From assembly GCF_012241385.1 (NCBI RefSeq), contig NZ_JAAVXB010000002.1:310001-374000 (forward strand): a stretch of 64,000 bases of DNA, given 5' to 3'. This DNA is from Solimonas marina (lineage in GTDB: Bacteria > Pseudomonadota > Gammaproteobacteria > Nevskiales > Nevskiaceae). Of this stretch, positions 1-7,333 are shown in pieces. The notes beneath the pieces were generated by a model. That model was not told the DNA's origin and did not search any database. It worked only from the letters and a program-made list of their open reading frames with translations. Numbering within the stretch: position 1 is the first letter of the stretch; each line of letters begins with the position of its first letter. Made by a program: the position numbers and the translations under genes.

Positions 1-976
1 TCTGGATGTCGGCGGCGAACCACTGCAAGTCCTTGCCGCTGGCTTCCATGAAGTCGATGAAGCGGTGCTCCATGCCGACGTGCTGGTGGAACCAGACCGC
101 CGTGGTGTCGTTCCAGCCCAAGTCCCAGAAGGTGTTGACGGGGACATGCGGCAGGCGCGGGATGTTGAGGATCCGGCCGCCGGCGCGCGCGGCTTCCATC
201 TGTTCGGCGAAGTAGGCGCCCTTGATGCTCGGGCTTTCCCAGCGGCCGAGCAGCAGCGCGTTCTGTTCTTCCTCGGTCAGCAGCAGCAACGTCTGCCGGT
301 AGCCGCTGTCGCGCAGATGCGGGTTGTCGCTGAGGCGCGCGGCGATGAAGCGACGCGTCATCTGCGTGACCTCGCCGGTTTCCGGGTCCGTGACCTCGAT
401 AACGAAGCGCGTCGAGCTGCCTTCTGTTTGGATGCGCCAGTAGTCCTTCACCCACCGGAAGCCTGGGCCGTCCGGGTTGGTGGTGGCGCGCACGTAGCAC
501 TTGATCGAGGGATCAGACGTGCGCACGCGCGACAGCAGGTAGCGGTAGGGCACGTCGGTTGGGAACAGCGTCAGCTCGTCCCAGCCGACGTACTGAAAGG
601 CACGGCCGCGGTATTTGAAGCGGTCCGAGTCGTACTGCATGTGCCCGAACTCGATGCGCGCGCCGCTCGGGAATTTCCAGACATGGGCCTGCTTGTCGTA
701 ATCGCCGCCGTATGCCGGGTAGATGTCGTGCGACCGGTCGATCAGGTCTTTCAGGTCGGGGTAGGTGCGGCGGAACAGGATGGCCTGGTACGCGCGCTTG
801 CCGATCGCGTCCTGCTGCAGGCCGAGCGCGTCGATCAGTAGCGCGTCGGACTTGCCGGCGCCGGCGGCGCCGCCGTACAGCACTTCGAACTCGGGCGCGG
901 CGAGCAACATCGACTGCTTCGGCGTCGGCTGCCAAAGCACCTCTTCATCGACCCACACGGAAGTGACCTGACTCAC
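1..976 (-). CDS. terL: Phage terminase large subunit (partial, C-terminus off the left edge)
   Basis: ATPase/nuclease motor that packages phage DNA into the procapsid. The 325 visible codons contain an adenine-binding Q motif (QPTPKQ, about residues 16-21), a Walker A loop (GGAAGAGKS, about 35-43), a Walker B strand ending in Asp-Glu (YVGWDE, about 129-134), a coupling-type ATTNPDG (about 164-170) and the start of the RNase H-like nuclease domain (WDLG, about 284-287). I chose a GTG start at 976 because it overlaps the terS stop codon as GTGA, the spacing used throughout this operon. The gene is cut by the window edge, so the nuclease domain is incomplete here. The family assignment is secure; the exact start is likely. 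Confidence 0.93.
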   Translation of the reverse strand, partial: MSQVTSVWVDEEVLWQPTPKQSMLLAAPEFEVLYGGAAGAGKSDALLIDALGLQQDAIGKRAYQAILFRRTYPDLKDLIDRSHDIYPAYGGDYDKQAHVWKFPSGARIEFGHMQYDSDRFKYRGRAFQYVGWDELTLFPTDVPYRYLLSRVRTSDPSIKCYVRATTNPDGPGFRWVKDYWRIQTEGSSTRFVIEVTDPETGEVTQMTRRFIAARLSDNPHLRDSGYRQTLLLLTEEEQNALLLGRWESPSIKGAYFAEQMEAARAGGRILNIPRLPHVPVNTFWDLGWNDTTAVWFHQHVGMEHRFIDFMEASGKDLQWFAADIQ

Positions 977-1416
977 TTCGCGTCCTTCGCCGGCACGATG
1001 ACCGTGCGCGCCGTCGACTTCACGTTCGCGTCGACCTTCTGGCGGTTCGTGTAGACGTCGCCGACCTCTTCGGCTGCCTGCTTCAGCAGTTGGGCAGCCA
1101 ACGGCAGGTTCTTCATCGACTCGGCCTTGTCGACCATGCGCTGCAGCGTGCGCAGCCGGACCGCCTTGTTGGCGATCGGGATGTCGTTCGTCTTGGTCTT
1201 GAACTCCTTGCGGGTGGCGTCGAACAGAACACGCCATTTCTCGCTCAGGTTCTTCCCGGCGCGCTTGTTCGGGTCGTACTGCTCGACCGACTGCCGGGTG
1301 ACGACGATGCCGAATTCCTGCTTGACGGCCTCGGCCACGACAGATGGGGCGTCGTAGCACGCCAGGCCCTGCACGATGAAGGCTTTGACCTCGTCGGGGA
1401 GCTTGCTCTTAGCCAT
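973..1416 (-). CDS. DUF2280 family phage protein, putative terminase small subunit
   Basis: 147-residue protein with the DUF2280 pattern: an N-terminal helix-turn-helix-like segment (LPDEVKAFIVQGLACYD, then VTRQSVEQYDP) followed by a charged helical body. DUF2280 proteins are commonly found directly before terL in phages of Proteobacteria and are taken to be the DNA-recognition small terminase subunit. Position immediately upstream of terL with a 4-base overlap supports this. The terminase role is inferred from family and context; no catalytic motif is expected. Confidence 0.82.
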   Translation of the reverse strand: MAKSKLPDEVKAFIVQGLACYDAPSVVAEAVKQEFGIVVTRQSVEQYDPNKRAGKNLSEKWRVLFDATRKEFKTKTNDIPIANKAVRLRTLQRMVDKAESMKNLPLAAQLLKQAAEEVGDVYTNRQKVDANVKSTARTVIVPAKDAK

Positions 1417-1435
1417 AACTCGCGTCTATTCCGAG

Positions 1436-2068
1436 TCAGGCCACGCGTGACACACACGTGCCGCACGCGTGAGCCACAGAGAACGGGGCGATTGAGGGCC
1501 GGCGCTTGGCAGCTTCGACCATGCGGGCGACCTGCCCGTCGGGTTGGCCCACGCCGTAGCGGGCGACCACGCCGATGAATTCCTCGACGTCGTGCCCGCG
1601 GATGGCGTACTGCGGCTTACCGTCGCGGCCGAACTTTGGGGCGCCGAACGCATCGAGCGCCTGGGCGATGTGGTAGAGCTCGTGGTCGACGAGGGCGCAC
1701 CACTCGACGTCGGAGCATTGGCTGCAATACTCGGAATCGAGCGTGATGACGAAGGCGGGGACGCGGCCGAACCAGTGCTCGAACTGCTCTTCCTGTCGCC
1801 GGCGCTTCCAGCCTCCCGATTGGAACTGGACCTGCTCGGCTTGGCCGATGACGCGGCGCATGCCCTTGTCGAAGCCGCTGGCCGCCCACAGGAATTCGAG
1901 GTCGCACTCGGGGAGGTGGGCGTGGTCGGGGTTGTGCAGTGGGCTCGACTCGTCGAAGAACGTCGCGTCGAGCCACGGGCGGATGTCGGTTGCCGGCGTA
2001 AAGCTGACAACGCGATCGCCGATCAGGCGGCCGAGTGTGTCGGGTGGGGTTGGACGCGTGGTGGTCAT
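1436..2068 (-). CDS. Putative phage metallopeptidase (HExxH)
   Basis: 210-residue protein with a zinc-protease signature HELYH at about residues 129-133 and a further His/Glu-rich segment (GHDVEEF, about 158-164) that could supply the third ligand. It resembles the small cytoplasmic 'putative phage metallopeptidase' family found near terminase genes. The ATG at 2068 overlaps the upstream stop as ATGA and was preferred over longer upstream starts, which give low-quality arginine-rich sequence. Substrate unknown. It has no signal peptide or membrane segment. The zinc-binding motif is seen directly; the role is not known. Confidence 0.75.
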   Translation of the reverse strand: MTTTRPTPPDTLGRLIGDRVVSFTPATDIRPWLDATFFDESSPLHNPDHAHLPECDLEFLWAASGFDKGMRRVIGQAEQVQFQSGGWKRRRQEEQFEHWFGRVPAFVITLDSEYCSQCSDVEWCALVDHELYHIAQALDAFGAPKFGRDGKPQYAIRGHDVEEFIGVVARYGVGQPDGQVARMVEAAKRRPSIAPFSVAHACGTCVSRVA

Positions 2069-2277
2069 GGATGCCCCAGCGTCGAATTGAGCGGCGCCAC
2101 TGCGAGAAAGTCGCCGGTCAGGCGACCATCTCGCCAAGCGAATCCATCCAAGGCGGGTAGCCGCCCTTCGTGGACCTTTTTCAGGAGCAGGTTTGCCGAT
2201 ACGAACGCCATGAGACGGCCGTCTTGCCAGTATTCGCGGCAGAACGTGTCGGGATTGTCGTAGACGGCGGCGGTCAT
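2065..2277 (-). CDS. Hypothetical phage protein, 70 aa
   Basis: Small protein (MTAAVYDNPDTFC...) rich in aromatic residues, with no motif I recognise. It is linked by ATGA overlaps on both sides, to the metallopeptidase downstream and to the 76-residue protein upstream, which argues that it is a real translated gene. Function unknown. Confidence 0.62.
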   Translation of the reverse strand: MTAAVYDNPDTFCREYWQDGRLMAFVSANLLLKKVHEGRLPALDGFAWRDGRLTGDFLAVAPLNSTLGHP

Positions 2278-2504
2278 GGCGCGATCTCCTTGGCTGCCGA
2301 GAAGCACAGGCCGATCGCGTGGGCGCGGGTGAAGGGCTCATCGCCGAACGCGCGGTAGTCGACGTTGCCGTCGGGCAGCTCAATCACCAGCACGCAGCGC
2401 GGCGGTGGGGCGTCGCCGTACTCGATCTCGTTCGCGACCACCCTCAGCGCTTCCGGGATGTCGTGGACCTTGTATCGGCGGAAGGGACTCACCTTGGCGC
2501 TCAT
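2274..2504 (-). CDS. Hypothetical phage protein, 76 aa
   Basis: Short acidic protein (MSAKVSPFRRYKVHD...) with an alternating beta-rich middle (RCVLVIELPDGNVDYRAFG). The ATG at 2504 overlaps the stop of the phosphatase gene as ATGA. The part lying further upstream in this frame is an out-of-frame reading of the phosphatase and was discarded. No recognised domain; probably an accessory gene in the late operon. Confidence 0.6.
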   Translation of the reverse strand: MSAKVSPFRRYKVHDIPEALRVVANEIEYGDAPPPRCVLVIELPDGNVDYRAFGDEPFTRAHAIGLCFSAAKEIAP

Positions 2505-3223
2505 GCGGCTAGAGCCTCGAAGTGCGAGGCGGTCCAGACTCGACCGCTGGCGGGCTCGATCATGGTCAGCCGTCCCATCGGCAGAAACGCGCCGGTATCG
2601 ATGAACACGTGCGATCCGATGCGCTTGACCTCCAGCACGACCGAATGACCGACATAGGTCGCGGACAGGCCTGGCTGTGCGGTGCCGGCGGCAGTGACCT
2701 GCAGGCCGTGCTCCGATCCCGATCCCTGAATCAGGCTGCGGCCCCACAGAAGACGCTGGATGTTGCTGAAGCTGTAGCGGCCGGCGTCCAGTTCGGCATC
2801 CGTCATGAACGTTTCGGCGTGCAGGACGTTGAAGCGGCGCGGCCCTTCGCCTACGGCGATGACGAGCGGTAGTGCTTTGACCTTCTCGACATAGGTGCCC
2901 GCAATCTCCGGATGCGCCGCTGCCCAGTCGCCGCCATTTCCCTGCCAGCAGGCGAACGACGATGACTCGCCTGCAAGGGCATTGGCCATCAAGTCTTCGT
3001 GGTTCCCTTGCACTGCGAAGAACCACGGGGTATCGAGCAGCGCGAGACAGCCCGGCGAGTCAGGGCCACGGTCGATCAGGTCGCCGACGCTGAACATGCG
3101 GTCGGTCGCAGGGTCGAATCCAGCCTCACGCAGCAGTTGGCGGAAGAGCGCGAGGTGCCCGTGCAGATCGCCGACCACGAAATCGCGGCCAGCCGCGTTG
3201 GCAGGGAAGTGTCGGACGATCAC
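2501..3223 (-). CDS. Serine/threonine-type metallophosphatase of the PPP/calcineurin family
   Basis: 240-residue protein with the full set of binuclear-metal motifs: GDLHGH (about residues 18-23), GDLIDRG (about 47-53), GNHED (about 73-77), a later GHS and a C-terminal DTGA. This is the layout of lambda PP and the bacterial PrpA/PrpB diadenosine/phosphoprotein phosphatases, and the length fits (about 220-240). The GTG start at 3223 overlaps the preceding stop as GTGA. In the prophage it may act as an accessory (moron-like) enzyme on phosphoproteins or nucleotides of the host; the substrate cannot be told from sequence. Confidence 0.87.
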   Translation of the reverse strand: MIVRHFPANAAGRDFVVGDLHGHLALFRQLLREAGFDPATDRMFSVGDLIDRGPDSPGCLALLDTPWFFAVQGNHEDLMANALAGESSSFACWQGNGGDWAAAHPEIAGTYVEKVKALPLVIAVGEGPRRFNVLHAETFMTDAELDAGRYSFSNIQRLLWGRSLIQGSGSEHGLQVTAAGTAQPGLSATYVGHSVVLEVKRIGSHVFIDTGAFLPMGRLTMIEPASGRVWTASHFEALAA

Positions 3224-3480
3224 GGCATCCCCTCCATCGCGATCAGGCAGGCCGCGCCCAGCGAGTGCCGCTGGCGGATGAACTCGGCGCTGAAGTTCTG
3301 GCGGAGCCAGGCCGGCATGTCTTCCGGATGCAGCGCCAGCAGCTCTTGAGATGGTCCGCGGCAGAACTGAACGCCTTGCTTTGTCGCCCGTGCGCGCAGT
3401 TCGCAGGCATCGAACATCATCCGAGCAAACTGCGCGGTCTCCGCCTGCCACTTCGCGAGCGCGGCGTTCGTCTCGATCAC
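3220..3480 (-). CDS. Hypothetical phage protein, 86 aa
   Basis: Helical protein (VIETNAALAKWQAETAQ...) with no recognised family. GTG at 3480 overlaps the upstream stop (GTGA) and its own stop overlaps the phosphatase start (GTGA), so it sits tightly coupled in the operon. The longer upstream reading in this frame is low-complexity and was rejected. Confidence 0.58.
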   Translation of the reverse strand: MIETNAALAKWQAETAQFARMMFDACELRARATKQGVQFCRGPSQELLALHPEDMPAWLRQNFSAEFIRQRHSLGAACLIAMEGMP

Positions 3481-3689
3481 GCCTGCTCCGGTTCGGTGGC
3501 GGCCGGTTCCGGCGGAACGTTGGTGAACCGGAACGGGCACGGGGCGCCGAGTGCTGAATATGCGATCTCGATGCCCTCGCGGTGCTCCCGCGTCCACTGC
3601 ATGCCGCGCATGTCGAGCTGCGCGACGAGTCCGGTCAGGACTTCAGCGACGCGCTGCTGCTGAATCTGGGTGATGAACTTTCCGGCCAT
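3477..3689 (-). CDS. Hypothetical phage protein, 70 aa
   Basis: Small soluble protein starting MAGKFITQIQQQ, with a C-terminal Pro/Glu-rich tail. It overlaps the next gene by four bases. It is preceded by a 93-base gap that separates it from the tiny ORF at 3783-3854. No recognised domain. Confidence 0.58.
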   Translation of the reverse strand: MAGKFITQIQQQRVAEVLTGLVAQLDMRGMQWTREHREGIEIAYSALGAPCPFRFTNVPPEPAATEPEQA

Positions 3690-3782
3690 GTCCTCGTCTC
3701 GTCGGTCTTTGCAACCGTCGCCACTCCCATGACGACTGAGGACAGAATGAGGGGCGGGGAGAAGGGCAAACCACAGCTCGGA

Positions 3783-3854
3783 CTACATCCAGCGGCGCTT
3801 GTTGCCGCCGCCGCGCTGACGGGGTTCGCGGCGTTTGGGCTTCTGTTTGCTCAT
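3783..3854 (-). CDS. Very small basic peptide, 23 aa
   Basis: A 23-codon ORF starting MSKQKPKRREP and ending KRRWM. Its ATG overlaps the stop codon of the upstream membrane/coiled-coil gene as ATGA, matching the coupling pattern of this operon. More than a third of the residues are Arg or Lys, and a GGG hinge lies in the middle, so it could bind nucleic acid. Whether it is translated is uncertain; the support is the precise overlap and the Lys/Arg bias. Confidence 0.4.
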   Translation of the reverse strand: MSKQKPKRREPRQRGGGNKRRWM

Positions 3855-4264
3855 GAGGTCGTGTCGTTTGGCGGCGGGGGAGGAAGAGGGATCGTGGGGA
3901 TTACGGCTGCGGCCGGCAGGCCTTCGACTCGACCTTTCAAGAAGGCGAGTTCGACGCGCATCGATGCACGTTGCTCCGCATCCTCCATGCGGTGTTTCTC
4001 GCACTCGTCGAGCTTCACCAGAATGCGGTTGCGCTCGTCGGCGTCTTCCTTGCGGCGCTTCTCCGCTTCGGTGCGCTCGGCGAGCAGGGCGTCGGCCAAC
4101 TGCTTGTTGAGTTCCTGCTGCTGGTCTTCCTTGGCGCGCTTCATGTCGACCGCCTGCTTGGCGGCGTTTGAGCGCAGCTCGCGCGTCTGCTTCCACAACC
4201 CGAACAGGGTTGCGATGAAGCCTCCGGCGCCGCCGAGCAGAGCTACGATGGCTTCTGGAGTCAT
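3851..4264 (-). CDS. Phage membrane-anchored coiled-coil protein, 137 aa
   Basis: An N-terminal hydrophobic segment (about residues 5-24) is followed by a long charged coiled coil (about 30-105; repeated Glu/Lys/Arg with LADALLAERTEAEKRR) and a Pro-rich tail. It lies in the lysis region between small membrane genes, so a holin-accessory or spanin-like role is possible, but no family is recognised. The ATG at 4264 overlaps the upstream stop as ATGA. Confidence 0.62.
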   Translation of the reverse strand: MTPEAIVALLGGAGGFIATLFGLWKQTRELRSNAAKQAVDMKRAKEDQQQELNKQLADALLAERTEAEKRRKEDADERNRILVKLDECEKHRMEDAEQRASMRVELAFLKGRVEGLPAAAVIPTIPLPPPPPNDTTS

Positions 4265-4701
4265 GAAGGCCGCCCGAGCAGCTTGTCGATCGTCGAGCGG
4301 TTGCGCGAGAAGAAGAACACCGTCACCCACAGGATCCCGCCGACCAGCGTCTTCAGCGCCAGTACCAGCGGGATCGCGCCAGGGTAGAGCGGCACGAGCA
4401 CGAGGACGGTGAATAGGCAGGCCATCGACAGCACGAGCGGATCGACGACGGCAACGAGGGGTTTCAGCAGTTCGGCGACCGGTCCGAGCTGCTGCTGCAG
4501 GTATCGGCGGTAGTGCCAACGGACATACCAGAGGCCGGCGGCCAACAGCCCGTTGCCGATCACCTGCTGAAAGATCGAGTCGGTGGTGCCGAGCACGTCG
4601 TACGGCGTGCCGCTGGCGAATGCCTTGGCCGCCCAGGCGAGCACGGCGATCGCGGTGAAGATGAGCGCGGATGGCCAGGTCCGGCGGATGGCGTATTTCA
4701 C
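4261..4701 (-). CDS. Phage multi-pass membrane protein, holin candidate
   Basis: 146 residues with about four hydrophobic segments (around 11-29, 45-60, 80-105 and 108-132) and a basic, Arg-rich C-terminus. Size and membrane topology, and the position between the coiled-coil genes close to lysozyme and Rz/Rz1, make it the best holin candidate in the window, because the lysozyme has no export signal of its own. GTG start at 4701 with GTGA overlap. The membrane nature is seen in the sequence; the holin role is inference. Confidence 0.6.
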   Translation of the reverse strand: MKYAIRRTWPSALIFTAIAVLAWAAKAFASGTPYDVLGTTDSIFQQVIGNGLLAAGLWYVRWHYRRYLQQQLGPVAELLKPLVAVVDPLVLSMACLFTVLVLVPLYPGAIPLVLALKTLVGGILWVTVFFFSRNRSTIDKLLGRPS

Positions 4702-4946
4702 GGTTGCCCCCTCGTTGTCGCCGACAGGATCAGCGGGAAGTTGCGCCCGGGCTTGAGGGCGACGACGAAGTTCGCGAGCTGCTGCTGCGCGGCGAGTAGA
4801 TCCTGCTCGGCTCGGGCGCGAGCCTCTTTCGATCGAGCCTCCGCAGTGAACGCGGCGTCGAGCCGGCGCTCGGCATCTCGAATGCCGGCAGCGATGCGCA
4901 GCACCGCCTCACCGACCGCGACGGGATTCGGATCATCGACCGCCAC
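4698..4946 (-). CDS. Small phage coiled-coil protein
   Basis: An 82-residue reading from GTG 4946 (VAVDDPNPVAVG...) forms an Ala/Arg/Glu-rich amphipathic helix. An ATG further upstream at 5054 would add 36 residues and overlaps the Rz stop as ATGA, but that stretch lies inside the convincing Rz1 reading frame and is Arg/Ser/Pro-rich, as out-of-frame sequence tends to be. I therefore favour the shorter start. Function unknown. Confidence 0.5.
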   Translation of the reverse strand: MAVDDPNPVAVGEAVLRIAAGIRDAERRLDAAFTAEARSKEARARAEQDLLAAQQQLANFVVALKPGRNFPLILSATTRGQP

Positions 4947-5208
4947 AGGATTCGAGTTTGGCTTTGATATCGGCGATGTCGGCTTCGCGCCGCGTCGCGT
5001 GCGCTTCCAGCCCGATCGCCCAGGCGATGACGTCTGCGTAAGGAGAGTGCTCATTGCCGGCCCACGTCTCCACCGGCTGCGGCTGCAGCAGATCCGCCCG
5101 CACCGTGCACGGTGGCGGGGGTTCCGGTGGCAGGGCCGGGGTCGGCCGGTTGATGGAGCAGCTCGTTAAGATCAGCGCCGATAGGCTGATTGATGCAATC
5201 CGGTTCAT
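4933..5208 (-). CDS. Rz1-like outer-membrane spanin lipoprotein
   Basis: 91-residue protein with a lipoprotein signal (hydrophobic run, then lipobox LTSC with Cys at residue 17) followed by a Pro-rich linker (PTPALPPEPPPP), as in o-spanins. It begins inside the Rz-like gene in another frame and extends past its end, the nested arrangement typical of Rz/Rz1. With its partner it should fuse inner and outer membranes at the last step of lysis. It is likely to be missed by automatic gene calling because of the overlap. Somewhat longer than lambda Rz1. Confidence 0.72.
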   Translation of the reverse strand: MNRIASISLSALILTSCSINRPTPALPPEPPPPCTVRADLLQPQPVETWAGNEHSPYADVIAWAIGLEAHATRREADIADIKAKLESCGGR

Positions 5209-5524
5209 CGGTGGCGGGCCTCTGGAGGGCGGCGATCTGCAGCGCGGCGATGCGCTTTTGCGCGCTGCTCAGGGCGGTGTTGATGCGGGTGTCGCGCGCT
5301 GCGCGGTCGGCGAGCTGCGCGTCGTCGAGCTGCTGCTGCTGCTTCATGGCGCGAATCGTGTCGTTCGCGACCGCGGTGTTGTGATTGGCGGCCGTCACGC
5401 GTGCTTCGGCAGAGTCGGCTTGCGCGCTGTATGCGTCGCCGCGCTGCCACGCTGCGTAAACGCCGACGGCGAGCAGCAGACAGAGAATCCACGGGATCAG
5501 CCGCAGCCACGGGAAGAGCGTCAC
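5051..5524 (-). CDS. Rz-like inner-membrane spanin
   Basis: 157 residues with one N-terminal transmembrane segment (about 6-25) followed by a periplasmic helical region rich in Ala, Gln, Asp and Arg (about 28-100) and a Gly/Ala/Pro-rich tail. This is the i-spanin layout. The GTG at 5524 overlaps the lysozyme stop as GTGA, and Rz1 is nested in its 3' end. The low-complexity tail coincides with the Rz1 coding overlap, where the sequence is constrained by the other frame. Confidence 0.72.
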   Translation of the reverse strand: MTLFPWLRLIPWILCLLLAVGVYAAWQRGDAYSAQADSAEARVTAANHNTAVANDTIRAMKQQQQLDDAQLADRAARDTRINTALSSAQKRIAALQIAALQRPATDEPDCINQPIGADLNELLHQPADPGPATGTPATVHGAGGSAAAAAGGDVGRQ

Positions 5525-6081
5525 GCGGCCTTCCTCCAATCCTCACCCATGAAGAGCGCCTGCTCGCACAGCCGGCGAACCAGAAGCCCGTGAATGACGC
5601 GACCACCCGACTTGTCCCACTTCGGGAACTCGCCGGCGGCAGCCGCGAAGTTGCCCTCGTTCACCAGGCGCAGCAGCGTGGAGTCGCCGAGCCCTTCAGC
5701 GATCGTGTCATCGTCGATGTCGAGGCCACAGTTGTAGGCGAACGAGACGAGGGCATCGAACTGCGCCTGCGTCACCTCGACCTTCAAGAGCGAGTTGACG
5801 CCCTTCTCGTAGATGTACAGGTCGGCTTCGAACTGGCGGTCGGCCTGCAGTTGCGTCCACGTCAGGCCGGGGATGACTTCCTTGCCCGTGTGTCCCCGTC
5901 CGATCGTCCACGGCGCACCGTCGAGCGATTTCCAGTTCGGCACCTGTCGGTACTCGCGCATCGGCAGATGGCGCGCGGTGCACGCGCGGCCGAGCGGCGA
6001 GCCAGGATCGGGGTACGCTTCGAGCTCGCACGACTCGAAGTGCTGGATCAGATCAACGCAGGATTGGCTCGCTCGAAGCAT
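5521..6081 (-). CDS. Phage lysozyme (endolysin), GH24 family
   Basis: 186-residue muramidase that cleaves peptidoglycan at the end of infection. The catalytic Glu is in HFESCE (Glu16), followed by Asp25 in AYPDPG and the TIGRGHTG motif (about 59-66), which normally contains the active-site Thr. Between Asp25 and this motif there are about 30 extra residues compared with T4- or P22-type lysozymes. There is no signal or signal-anchor segment, so it needs a holin. It is followed directly by the Rz/Rz1 pair, a standard lysis cassette. Confidence 0.9.
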   Translation of the reverse strand: MLRASQSCVDLIQHFESCELEAYPDPGSPLGRACTARHLPMREYRQVPNWKSLDGAPWTIGRGHTGKEVIPGLTWTQLQADRQFEADLYIYEKGVNSLLKVEVTQAQFDALVSFAYNCGLDIDDDTIAEGLGDSTLLRLVNEGNFAAAAGEFPKWDKSGGRVIHGLLVRRLCEQALFMGEDWRKAA

Positions 6082-6128
6082 GGACTCGCACCCACCGAAA
6101 TTGCGAGTCCAGCGTAGGAGCGGAGGGG

Positions 6129-6437
6129 CTATTCAACCCATAGTTTGCGCACAGGCGCCGTGGGCACGATCAGCAGTTCGGTCGGCAGGTCGAGAGCGGC
6201 ACCCGAGTAGACGTTGGCGTGCCAGTACGGGGTGCCGTTCTCATCGGCGCGCGGCGCCATCCCGTCGACCGGCCCGTCGTCAGTCTCGATCGTGTTTCCG
6301 GTCGGCTCGTAGATGGCACCGATCTCGTCCCAGATGATGCCCTGCGACGGAGTGCCGTCTGCGACGAGCGCGCCAGCGGTGATGCACGCATCGATGATCG
6401 TCGTCCGGCTGGTGCTGCGGAGGCAGTACGTGTTCAT
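6129..6437 (-). CDS. Hypothetical phage protein, 102 aa
   Basis: Acidic protein (MNTYCLRSTSRTT...) with motifs such as IIWDEIGAIYEPTG and PYWHANVYSG that suggest a compact beta-rich fold, as seen in small proteins next to phage tail or fibre genes. ATG at 6437 overlaps the stop of the preceding structural gene (ATGA). A 47-base gap separates it from the lysozyme. No family recognised. Confidence 0.62.
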   Translation of the reverse strand: MNTYCLRSTSRTTIIDACITAGALVADGTPSQGIIWDEIGAIYEPTGNTIETDDGPVDGMAPRADENGTPYWHANVYSGAALDLPTELLIVPTAPVRKLWVE

Positions 6438-7333
6438 GCGGCGACCGCCCAGTCCGGATTCGTCGCGGCGACTCCGAGCGGGTAGGCGGTGACCTTGCGT
6501 ACGCGGTAACCGCTGCCGTTGCGGGGCAACAAGTTGTAGTTACCAGCCGGAACCCCGCTGCGCCACTCGCCGCCATTACGATCCTGAACCAGAAGATCAC
6601 AAGTCCTCGGGAGCGTGAGCACACAGGTGTCTGCTGCACGCGTGACCGATGAAGATCCAGGATTTTTTATGTATGAGGTAACGTCGGCTCCAGGCTCGAC
6701 CTGCGCCATCGTGACCTCTAGCCCATTGCCGTTTCCGGGGTTCAAATAGAGCGGATAAAAATACGCTGACGTGCACCCCGAAGGTATCAAAACAGAATTT
6801 GAAATCTTTGCCCAAGGCGTGCCGACGATAGGCAACGCGGGAGCGCTTAATTCTGACCCTGAGGTGACATTATAAAACCGCCGCGCAAGCCCCGCCTCTA
6901 TGTTTTGGTAATAACTTGAAAGCGTATAGGTGTTTCCCGGGGCCACCGCTACCGCCCCAGTTCGCACAAATGAAGAATTGGCCGTGGTCGTCAATTTATT
7001 TCCTGTGATGGTCCCATCCGGGGCCACAGAAAAATTATTGACGATCGTAATATTGCTAGGATTCCACTGCGCCGCATCCTGCGAGTACGGATATAGGTTC
7101 GTCCGCTGAGGTTCGATCAGCAGGCCAAGCTGTTGCAGAGTTCCTGGATCGTAGTCAAACCGAGCAACGTCACTCGTTTCGTACACCATCAGTCCAGCGC
7201 TATTGAAGCGTGATCCGCTGCTGGAACGGGTCAGCGTCGCCCCTGACGGCAGTGCAGACCCAGTGAAGTCGAAGGTTGGGAACGCTCTGAGCGCTGAGCC
7301 CATTGCAAGAAGCCTGTTCGCGCGCGCCCTCAC
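6434..7333 (-). CDS. Phage structural protein, probable tail/fibre or head-spike component
   Basis: 299 residues. The block GLLIEPQRTNL followed by YPYSQDAAQW is a motif shared by many phage fibre and spike proteins with carbohydrate-binding-like beta-sandwich domains, and the rest is Ser/Thr/Gly-rich beta sequence (for example PGNTYTLSSYYQN). The C-terminal 70 residues look like a separate small domain. GTG at 7333 overlaps the preceding stop. The middle of the gene (about 6,650-7,200) is clearly richer in A/T than its neighbours, which suggests recent exchange of the host-recognition part. Role inferred from the motif. Confidence 0.7.
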   Translation of the reverse strand: MRARANRLLAMGSALRAFPTFDFTGSALPSGATLTRSSSGSRFNSAGLMVYETSDVARFDYDPGTLQQLGLLIEPQRTNLYPYSQDAAQWNPSNITIVNNFSVAPDGTITGNKLTTTANSSFVRTGAVAVAPGNTYTLSSYYQNIEAGLARRFYNVTSGSELSAPALPIVGTPWAKISNSVLIPSGCTSAYFYPLYLNPGNGNGLEVTMAQVEPGADVTSYIKNPGSSSVTRAADTCVLTLPRTCDLLVQDRNGGEWRSGVPAGNYNLLPRNGSGYRVRKVTAYPLGVAATNPDWAVAA

